DNA of 36,783 bases from contig CACZCH010000021.1 in NCBI GenBank assembly GCA_902779645.1, positions 1 through 36,783 on the forward strand. The letters run 5' to 3'. Positions 24,679 through 31,214 of this stretch are shown in pieces. Origin of the DNA: an uncultured bacterium. Lineage in GTDB: Bacteria; Cyanobacteriota; Vampirovibrionia; Gastranaerophilales; Gastranaerophilaceae. Each line of letters begins with the position of its first letter. The stretch's first letter is position 1. The notes below the pieces were generated by a model, which made no database searches, had not been told where the DNA came from, and worked only from the letters and a program-made list of their open reading frames with translations. The position numbers and the translations under genes were made by a program.

Positions 24679-24998
24679 GCAAAATGTCCAAATTTAATAT
24701 ACTTTAAATGTAATGACGCATAAAAGAAGTTTTCTTACTTGGTTTTCCACTTGCTTATTGAACTATTTAAAAATATTGCTAATGCGATTATCAGATGAAT
24801 CAAACTGCTTTTTATTTTCTTTTGCTATAGGTACAAAAGTTAATTGCTCCGGATGATTATTAACTATAATATTTGATTTTTCTGTTACAATTTGGCTTTG
24901 TTCTTTGGGGTTTATTTGGGACATTTGAATTGTAATTAATTTGCCTGTGTTGGCGAACAAGTTTAGGTTATAGCGGGTTTATACAAATTGACTGAAAT

Positions 24999-25013
24999 GG
25001 GACGAAATGTCCC
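24999..25013. repeat. Palindrome GGGACGAAATGTCCC
   Basis: A 5-bp perfect inverted repeat around GAAAT. The 9-mer CGAAATGTC is shared with the left end region of copy 1, in the same orientation rather than inverted. It could be an operator or a degraded end-binding site. Confidence 0.4.
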
Positions 25014-25103
25014 TTTTCTTTCACTTTTTGTCCTCAGAATATCCGGTATAAATCCGTACAAATCGCTAAAACTCAAGCACACTCTATATTATAGCGATGA
25101 CAA

Positions 25104-25127
25104 AAATAGGACATTAAAGTCCTATTT
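25104..25127. repeat. 9-bp inverted repeat AAATAGGAC / GTCCTATTT
   Basis: Perfect 9-bp arms with a 6-nt spacer, about 155 bp downstream of the PIN gene's stop. There is no T-run long enough for a classical terminator. The GGAC...GTCC core resembles the palindrome 100 bp upstream, so both may bind one regulator. Confidence 0.45.
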
Positions 25128-25281
25128 GAAATAATAAATTCTCAGGTCGGAACTAAGCCGGAAGTGTTTATAATATTTGAATAGCAGTAAAATCAGCACA
25201 TAAAATACATTACAAAACAGTAAAAATCTACTCCTAAATCTATCGCTTTCAGTCAAGAATAATAATATTTACAAACAAATT

Positions 25282-26223
25282 CTATTGGCAAAATTCTTTG
25301 AGGAATTCGTCTAAATTCATTATTTTTTTATCCTTCGTATCATCATATATATGTTTAAAACAAGCTTTCATGAAAGAGTCATGAGTTTTTCCATCATCTG
25401 TGAGTAATATATCAAAATTATTCATATGCGCAATGTACGTAGTATCATTTGGTGTATCTTTATCAACTTTTTTACCTTGAATTAGGCAATAGTCAATCAG
25501 AAAATCATCTGCTTTAAATTTTCTATATGCAAAACTATTTTTAGGAATTTCATAGTTTACAATTTTACGAAAATCTCTTAGAGATGTTTTTTCAAGATCA
25601 AAACGATATAATACACTTGCAACATTACTACATCTCCACCAAAATCTTAGTAAAGATATAAAGGTATTTTGATCAAATTCTTTTTGATTATGTAGAAATA
25701 TATTCATTTCATTTACCGCAAAGTCATATTTGTATATAAATTTGTAGCAATATTTCTTCCACATTATTATATTGTACACTTTAATGTCATCTTTTAACTC
25801 ATCAAAAAATGTTTGAAGATTATTTGTTGTATTTATTTTAAATATATGAGATTGCTCTACATCATATTCATAAATTTTGTTATCTTTATCATTGTAGTAG
25901 TAGATATCTTTAACTTTTGCCGCACTATATATTTGCGTCCACTTAAAGCCACTTTTTAATTCTTTTTCAATTACCTCTGAAGCTGCATCTATTATATTAT
26001 TTTCGCAATATTCTTTTATAAAATCTACATAATAATTATAATCTTCATAAAGATTATTCTTATACAAAAATGGTAATCTCTGTTTTAATAATGTTTCAGT
26101 AGCATAAAACTTTAGAGTCTTTCCTATTTTTGATTTTATATTACTCTTTTTTATTAATTCAATTTTTTCTCGTTTTAATATGTTAACGTCAACAATTATT
26201 TTTTTTACCATATACTCACACAT
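25282..26223 (-). CDS. PIN-like ribonuclease domain protein, partner of Fic
   Basis: A 313-residue protein. The N-terminus has a beta strand and Asp typical of PIN nucleases (KKIIVDVNIL). The C-terminus has an acidic helix (KADDFLIDYCLIQG), then NDTTYIAHMNNFDILLTDDG with further metal-binding Asp, the usual PIN C-terminal pattern. In between is an insertion of about 180 residues rich in Tyr, Lys and Asn, unlike compact VapC toxins. It starts 16 bp after fic, so the two form an operon. ATG 26211 is an alternative start. RNase activity is inferred from pattern. Confidence 0.6.
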   Translation of the reverse strand: MCEYMVKKIIVDVNILKREKIELIKKSNIKSKIGKTLKFYATETLLKQRLPFLYKNNLYEDYNYYVDFIKEYCENNIIDAASEVIEKELKSGFKWTQIYSAAKVKDIYYYNDKDNKIYEYDVEQSHIFKINTTNNLQTFFDELKDDIKVYNIIMWKKYCYKFIYKYDFAVNEMNIFLHNQKEFDQNTFISLLRFWWRCSNVASVLYRFDLEKTSLRDFRKIVNYEIPKNSFAYRKFKADDFLIDYCLIQGKKVDKDTPNDTTYIAHMNNFDILLTDDGKTHDSFMKACFKHIYDDTKDKKIMNLDEFLKEFCQ

Positions 26224-26238
26224 TTTAGTTATAAAATA

Positions 26239-27294
26239 TCAACCTTTTGTATACCAAGCACCACGGGTTTTACCATGTTTTATAAGGTAATTATTTTCGA
26301 CTAAACTTGATAAATGCTTTTTGATTGTATTTATATTAGCCCCTGTTAATTCAGACAATTCAGAAATTGTTGCTCTGTCTTTTGTTTCAAAGATTTCCAT
26401 AATTTTTGCAGAAATTTCAGGCAAATCTAAGTTTGTCTTAACAGATGTGTTTGCGTGTTCAATTTTATATTCAAGTCTGATTTTTTGCTTTTGCAAAGTT
26501 TTCAGGAAAAACATTAACCAAGGTTCATAGTCAGGTTCTTTATTCAATGTCGTTTGGGTTTGCCTTAAAGCTCTGTAATAGCCCTCTTTGTTATCCTCAA
26601 TTATTGATTCTGTTGAACTATAAGGAACATAAACATAACCTGATTTTAGCAATAAGAGGTTAGTTAATGCTCTTGATAATCTGCCGTTTCCATCCTGAAA
26701 CGGGTGGATTGCAAGAAAATTAACAACAAAAATTCCTATAACAATTAACGGATGATAATATCTATCCGACAAATTCTTGTTAGTCCATTCTACAAGTTCC
26801 TGCATTTTTAATGGTGTTTCAAAAGGAGTAACTGTATCAAAAATAACACCAAGTTCTTTGCCTTCACTATCATATGCTACAACTGCATTTGATACTTTTT
26901 TATATTCGCCCTTATGCTTTTCATCTTTTGAAGAATACTCTAACAAAATTTTATGAAGTTGCTTAATATAATTTTCTGATAGGGGAATAACCTCCCAATC
27001 CTCAAAAATTGTATCAGCAAGTTTTGCGTATCCGGCGACTTCTTCTTCATCACGATTTGCAAAAGACTGTTTTTTTATTCGTGATAATAATTCTTCAACC
27101 TGCTTGTCTGAAAGCTTATTCCCCTCAATACGATTTGAAGAACCTACACTTTCAATTGTTGCAACTTTTTTTAAAGCTCTTAATTTTTCAGGAGACATTT
27201 TGCCTAATAATTTCCAGGAACCTTTAAATTCATCGATTTCAGAAATTATTGAAAGCATTTGATTGTTAATTTTAATATCAATATTTTCTAACAT
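26239..27294 (-). CDS. Fic-domain AMPylase-type protein with C-terminal winged helix
   Basis: A 351-residue class II Fic protein. The N-terminal inhibitory helix carries the S/TxxxEG motif (SSNRIEGN, near residue 55). The catalytic motif is HPFQDGNGRLSR, complete with His and both Gly/Arg residues. The last ~70 residues form a winged helix (RATISELSELTGANINTIKKHL). Such proteins transfer AMP from ATP to target hydroxyls and are held inactive by the inhibitory helix. ATG 27294 is used; a TTG at 27306 lies inside the operator repeats. The HTH and the repeats upstream suggest autoregulation. The PIN gene follows after 16 bp. Confidence 0.9.
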   Translation of the reverse strand: MLENIDIKINNQMLSIISEIDEFKGSWKLLGKMSPEKLRALKKVATIESVGSSNRIEGNKLSDKQVEELLSRIKKQSFANRDEEEVAGYAKLADTIFEDWEVIPLSENYIKQLHKILLEYSSKDEKHKGEYKKVSNAVVAYDSEGKELGVIFDTVTPFETPLKMQELVEWTNKNLSDRYYHPLIVIGIFVVNFLAIHPFQDGNGRLSRALTNLLLLKSGYVYVPYSSTESIIEDNKEGYYRALRQTQTTLNKEPDYEPWLMFFLKTLQKQKIRLEYKIEHANTSVKTNLDLPEISAKIMEIFETKDRATISELSELTGANINTIKKHLSSLVENNYLIKHGKTRGAWYTKG

Positions 27295-27297
27295 ACT

Positions 27298-27327
27298 TAT
27301 ACCCAATTAGACCTAATATGACCTAAT
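27298..27327 (-). promoter_or_regulatory. Three 10-bp direct repeats, likely fic operator
   Basis: On the minus strand ATTAGGTCAT, ATTAGGTCTA and ATTGGGTATA follow one another with no gap. They cover the transcription start and the leader up to 4 bp before the ATG. Ten-bp phasing puts each unit on the same helix face. The winged helix at the C-terminus of Fic is the obvious candidate ligand. Confidence 0.65.
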
Positions 27328-27354
27328 AATATATTATTTTTATCTAATTGTCAA
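27326..27354 (-). promoter_or_regulatory. Promoter of the fic-PIN operon
   Basis: TTGACA (27349-27354, consensus), a 17-bp spacer and TATTAT (27326-27331) on the minus strand. Transcription should start near 27319, some 25 nt before the fic ATG. The -35 lies inside the 3' end of the integrase-like gene of copy 2, so the promoter is partly built on the element. Confidence 0.85.
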
Positions 27355-28132
27355 TATTACAAAGGCTCAAATCATCAAATATATAATTAGTTAATCCCAG
27401 TTCCTGCTTTACTTTATAAAAATCTTTTCTTATTTTTCTCTTTAAGTGTTTCTTTTCTTGTTCACTGCCAGTTAAAAGATCGTTTAAAGGCTGTTTTAAT
27501 AAAATCAAATTTTGAACAATTGGGGTTAGATACTGATATTTTTTATTTGTGATTTGAAAAAGCTGAGCTAATTGTCCCGGAGTCAGAATTTGTATTTGTC
27601 TTTTTGGAATATTTGCGATTCTTTTCACTTCAAACACACAGGTTTTATTGATATAACCCTCATTTTGAAAATGTTTTATTATCTGATTTAAAAGAGTCAG
27701 AATGTTTTTTATTCTGCGTTCGGATATTTGTTTGTACTGCATACACTTTCTGAAGCTCTCAACATCAGAAACAGTAATATCCTTAAGTATGAAATTTTTA
27801 AAATATGGAATAATGTGTGCATTGATAAACGTTTTATAGGCTTTAACTGTCTTTAATTTTATGTTTCGATTTTTACACAAATTTAGAAATATATTACAAG
27901 CATCTGCCACTGTAATATCTGAATTTTTACAAGGAATATTTTTATCAAAAATTTTGAATTTATCTTCGGTTTTTATGGTTTCAACATATTCAAATTTATC
28001 TCCGCATGGTTTTATATTCTCCGATTTTTGCAAAAATTTTCCGGCTGTTACAGCATTAATATCGCAAAACATAACAATATCCTCAAGAGTAAATGTTTTT
28101 AATCTTTTTGCAACTTTTAAAATTTTATCCAA
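27344..28132 (-). CDS. HTH plus tyrosine recombinase-like protein lacking catalytic residues
   Basis: A 262-residue paralogue of the third gene of copy 1. It has an N-terminal winged-helix-like part (LKTFTLEDIVMFCD), then a SAM-like core-binding domain (KTVKAYKTFINAHIIPYFKN, then RRIKNILTLLNQIIKHFQNEG). After VKRI it continues with IQILTPGQLAQLFQI, which resembles the entry to a recombinase catalytic domain, and ends near IFDDLSLCN, where LRH would be expected. The middle of the catalytic fold and the Arg, His and Tyr residues are missing. TTG start at 28132 with GGAGG 6 nt upstream. Confidence 0.65.
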   Translation of the reverse strand: MDKILKVAKRLKTFTLEDIVMFCDINAVTAGKFLQKSENIKPCGDKFEYVETIKTEDKFKIFDKNIPCKNSDITVADACNIFLNLCKNRNIKLKTVKAYKTFINAHIIPYFKNFILKDITVSDVESFRKCMQYKQISERRIKNILTLLNQIIKHFQNEGYINKTCVFEVKRIANIPKRQIQILTPGQLAQLFQITNKKYQYLTPIVQNLILLKQPLNDLLTGSEQEKKHLKRKIRKDFYKVKQELGLTNYIFDDLSLCNIDN

Positions 28133-28764
28133 TGAGTACCTCCTGAGCTATATTTTTCAATTGTATTCACAATCTGTCTAAAACTTTTGGCTTTATAGTG
28201 GATTAAATGGATAGCATCTTTTGTGATTTCAACTTCAGATATTTCTTCCGTTATTTGTTTGACATCCGCATATTCAAATTCTGTAAATTTGTATATTTCA
28301 GAAATCCTGTCAAATAAATGCGTATGTTTTTTAAGTTTGTGTTTAGCAAGCTGCATTCCAACCAAAATTATCGGGACACCTGTTTCATCATGTAAATCGC
28401 GCAAAGTTTCTATTGTTCTGAAATCGGCAAGCAGATAATCAATTTCATCAACTATTATCATCTGTGGATTCGATTTTAAAGTATTAACGCATTGTCTAAA
28501 AATATCTGCGGTATAAAATCTCGGAATTTCGTCCAATTCTTTGGTGATTTCTTCCAGCAACCACTTTGGGGTCATAGAGTTTGTTGCTCTTATATAAATT
28601 GCGTCATATTGTATTGAAAGGTACAATACCGTTTTTGTTTTCCCAAGTCCTGCATTACCATATACCAATCCGATTTTTGTGATATTATCCGGTTTGTTTT
28701 TTAGGTTATGAATCAGGTTAATAAACCCTTTTACATTTTTAGTCAGTACGAATTTTGGTTTCAT
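28117..28764 (-). CDS. MuB/TnsC-like AAA ATPase, copy 2
   Basis: A 215-residue AAA+ ATPase. Walker A is GNAGLGKTK and Walker B is MIIVDEIDYLL, with HLFDRISEI matching the sensor region of copy 1. It is clearly paralogous to the ATPase at 23063 but diverged over its whole length, so the copies are not a recent duplication. ATG 28764 with GGAG upstream is chosen over the in-frame extension to 28860, which runs into the transposase tail. The last residues (SSGGTHWIKF) differ from copy 1 and overlap the next start by 16 nt. Confidence 0.88.
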   Translation of the reverse strand: MKPKFVLTKNVKGFINLIHNLKNKPDNITKIGLVYGNAGLGKTKTVLYLSIQYDAIYIRATNSMTPKWLLEEITKELDEIPRFYTADIFRQCVNTLKSNPQMIIVDEIDYLLADFRTIETLRDLHDETGVPIILVGMQLAKHKLKKHTHLFDRISEIYKFTEFEYADVKQITEEISEVEITKDAIHLIHYKAKSFRQIVNTIEKYSSGGTHWIKF

Positions 28765-30735
28765 ATTCTTTGAACTCCTTTGATTTTTTGTATGAGGTAA
28801 GCCAAATTCTATCATCATTACAAGTACAGCCGTGCTCCATAAGATATCCATATCTTTCACGACTAGTCTTGAACAATGGTTTTACAGCAGGATTATATTT
28901 TTCGGGTTCTTCCTTTTTAATTTCAATTTTTGGTATAAGCGGCAGAGGTAAAAGTGTTTCTTCGGTTTTGTCTAGCTCGCATTCTAATATTTCCAAATCT
29001 TCAATATTCAGAAATTCTTTACAAGCTTTTATTGTCTTATTTTTAAGCTGCTTTTGTTTTTGGATTTTTTGTTTGTAATCCGTTTGTAATCCTCAATATC
29101 CTTAACTTCGCCTGTATAATATGCAAGCGGATGAGTCAGAGTAATCCTGTCAGCTCTGCATAAAAATTTACCAGTAATTGTATAGACATTGATGTAACTT
29201 AAATCAAACAGGCTGTATTTTATTATTACTTTCTGCCTTAAACCATAAAGAGCATCATTGTAGTAATCCGATTTTAAAAACCTTATTCCCTGACTTGTTA
29301 TTGTTTTGACCTCTTGTGCCAACATTAAATCATCCAGTTCTCTCTGATTAATTTCCTGCTGCTCAATACTATCAAGCATTTCTTTAATGCTTTTTGTTTT
29401 GTCATTTGGACAAGGCATAGAATTTTTATATTCAAGCCAGCTGTTTATCATTTGTACCGTTTGTTGAATTGTGGGGGTATATTCCTGATGAATTTCAGAA
29501 TGGAATTTTTCGTTTCTTCTTAATCTTGCCGGTTTATTTTCAATATTTGTACCAATATAACTTGGAAGCAGCATTTCAAAACTTTCCTGCATTTCTAGGA
29601 AAAATCTTTCAATAACTTTTGCTCTTGCATTATACGGATTTGCAAAAACTGTTGTTATACCGAGTTTTTCATAAATTCCTTTTAATCCGATTTCATCGAA
29701 TTTTGCACTTCCGACAAAATATTTTCCGCGGAATGCTCTGCCGTTATCCAAATATACAAATTTTGGAATTTTGCCCAGATTTAATATGGCATTACGCAGA
29801 GCTGAAGCAATATTCTGCGTATTTTCTTCAATCATTATTTCATATCCGACCAGTGCTGTTGATTTCCAATCCAAAAATCCAATTAAGGTAGCTCTGCAGG
29901 GTTTGCCCGTAAAAGGATTTATTACTTGGAAGTTTAATCTTTTCCCGTCAGCAACCAAAACTTCTCCGACTTCAATCTTTGAAATATCCCTTTTTATATG
30001 CGGAATAACATCTTCTTTTAATGCTTTTTCTCCGTCACGCAAAAGCGTCCACTTGTCATAATAATTTGCTTTATACCAGTTTGCAAATCTTCTAAATGTC
30101 GGCGGAGCAGGGATATATTCTGCTCCCTGAGTTTTTAAAACGTACTGCGTTAAAGATATAGCTTTACCTATACTGAATTTATTAGGGTGTAAAAGCAGTT
30201 TCAAAAAGATCTGCTTTTCGTGTTCCGTAAGACAGGTTCTTGAATAATCTTCATAATGATAATTTGGGATAAGTAATTCATAACTATTACTGTTTCCCAA
30301 AATCCGTTTCCACCTTTGAAGTGTTCCTATTGAGACATTTCCGAGTTTTGCGTAAATCTCCGGATACAAAACTTGTGCATTATATGCACCTAAAAAATCA
30401 TTATCAAATTTGGTTTTATTCTGCTGATTTTTGCGTTCTTTTTTCCAGAGATTTAATAAATCCATGCGAGCCAGTGCAATTACTTTCACTTTATCCGGTT
30501 TATGAAAATCTGTTGACACAGGAAGTTGTTTTTCAGTGTATATCGGAACAATTTTGGAATAATACTTTTCCTGAAACTCCGGTTCAATACTTGATAACAA
30601 AATCTCAAAACTCTTTCCGCCCTTTACAGTGATTTCTCTGGTTACATATTTCTTCAAAGAAAGCCTGATTGCTCTGGTACTTACACCTTTGAGTTCCGCT
30701 AATTCTTTAATTGTAATATATTTTTCTTCGTTCAT
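28739..30735 (-). pseudogene. Mu-type DDE transposase, broken by an 11-bp duplication
   Basis: The first frame (29029-30735) gives 568 residues. An N-terminal HTH (YITIKELAELKGVSTRAI) is present, then a helical region, then the DDE triad D263 (VLVADGKRLNF), D330 (YLDNGRAF) and E376 (AKVIERFFLEM). After DYK the frame runs into a false tail (SKNKSSLKIRQ). Another frame continues as QKIQKQKQLKNKTIKACKEF and onward to the stop at 28739, collinear with copy 1. An 11-bp tandem repeat at 29071-29092 explains the shift. The repaired protein would be about 640 residues, close to MuA. The catalytic core is intact; the C-terminal contact region for the ATPase is lost. Confidence 0.85.
29071..29092 (-). 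repeat. 11-bp tandem duplication causing the transposase frameshift
   Basis: GTTTGTAATCC occurs twice with no gap (29071-29081 and 29082-29092). Removing one copy rejoins the two transposase frames at DYKQKI, the same residues as in copy 1. Confidence 0.85.
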
Positions 30736-30796
30736 CGTATTAACATTGATTACTCTGAACTCGGAAGATTGGAACTGTTTCCGACTAAATTTGTAT

Positions 30797-30808
30797 CATT
30801 TCGACACA
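30797..30808 (-). repeat. End-like motif TGTGTCGAAATG, copy 2
   Basis: On the minus strand TGTGTCGAAATG starts at 30808, 61 bp upstream of the transposase ATG. It is identical to 21289-21300 and inverted relative to it. The next ~35 bp (ATACAAATTTAGTCGG and on) also resemble the region at 35570-35604. Confidence 0.55.
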
Positions 30809-30823
30809 GCGCGAGTGAGCAGA

Positions 30824-30889
30824 GGGTGAAAGCCGTAAGGCGGTACCCGTTTAACGCGAACGAAGCAAGACCTTGCTTTCAGTTAAAAC
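30824..30889 (+). other. GC-richer stretch with two stem-loops
   Basis: Hairpin 1 (30824-30848) pairs GGGT with ACCC around GCC-GTAA-GGC. Hairpin 2 (30849-30889) pairs GTTTAAC with GTTAAAAC around a perfect AAGCAAG / CTTGCTT. The composition differs sharply from the AT-rich surroundings. It lies between the copy 2 end motif and the small HTH gene. It could be a structured RNA leader, a small RNA or an element-end structure. I do not recognise a known RNA family. Confidence 0.4.
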
Positions 30890-30938
30890 AGAGTTAGAAT
30901 GTGAGTACAAAAATCATTTACCCTAAAGGAATTACCCC

Positions 30939-31214
30939 ATGAAAAAAGAACTGAGAAAACAAATTGAACTGCTTGAACAAAAAATGTCAAAAAGTCCTAA
31001 TAATATGAAAGATGGCGGAAGTCATTTTCTGTATCGCAGAGAAAGAATGATAAGGTTTAAAATGCTGCAGAAAAATATGCCACAAAAAATGCTTGCAAAA
31101 AGATTAAACCTGACCGAAAGCTACATCTCAAAACTAATCACCGGCGAACGCTACAACCAAGATTTTGAAAGATATATTATTCATATTTTAGATGTAAATT
31201 ATTGTTGTATTTGA
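30939..31214 (+). CDS. Small HTH (XRE/Ner-like) protein
   Basis: A 91-residue protein. An N-terminal charged helix (KELRKQIELLEQKM) precedes an HTH at about 48-70 (MPQKMLAKRLNLTESYISKL), with the classic tight turn and a serine-rich recognition helix. Divergent from the copy 2 transposase, it sits where Mu-like elements keep their repressor. AAAGGA precedes the ATG. Its last 16 nt overlap the 3' end of the convergent KAP gene, so the C-terminus (DVNYCCI) may have been altered by that junction. Confidence 0.72.
   Translation: MKKELRKQIELLEQKMSKSPNNMKDGGSHFLYRRERMIRFKMLQKNMPQKMLAKRLNLTESYISKLITGERYNQDFERYIIHILDVNYCCI

Larger units (their letters stand above)
24679..25281. other. 603-bp stretch between copy 1 and the PIN gene
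   Basis: No confident gene. A minus-strand frame at 24763-24960 (MSQINPKEQSQIVTEK region) lacks a ribosome binding site and a family, and may be a gene remnant. Two palindromes, GGGAC-GAAAT-GTCCC and AAATAGGAC-ATTAAA-GTCCTATTT, lie at 24999 and 25104. CGAAATGTC in the first also occurs in the copy 1 end region (21294-21302). I found no clear terminal repeat for copy 1. Confidence 0.5.
27344..30808 (-). mobile_element. Mu-like transposable element, copy 2 (degraded)
   Basis: Transposase, ATPase and integrase-like protein in the same order as copy 1 but on the minus strand, so the two copies are tail-to-tail with cargo between. The outer limit is set at CATTTCGACACA (30797-30808), the exact inverse of the copy 1 motif. 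The inner limit is only the stop of the third gene. The transposase is frameshifted. No target duplication flanks the outer motifs. Confidence 0.65.

Noticed and set aside
24763..24960. 65-residue minus-strand frame with MSQINPKEQSQIVTEK
   Set aside because: No ribosome binding site, no convincing ATG context and no family. Kept only as a possible remnant in the gap note.
27298..27327. CRISPR-like array from the three 10-bp repeats
   Set aside because: Units are 10 bp with no spacers and sit on a promoter, which fits an operator. No CRISPR array or cas gene was seen anywhere in the window.
21284..30813. Target-site duplication around the outer end motifs
   Set aside because: The 5 bp next to the left motif (TGATA) and the right motif (GCGCG) differ, and no alternative cut gave a match.
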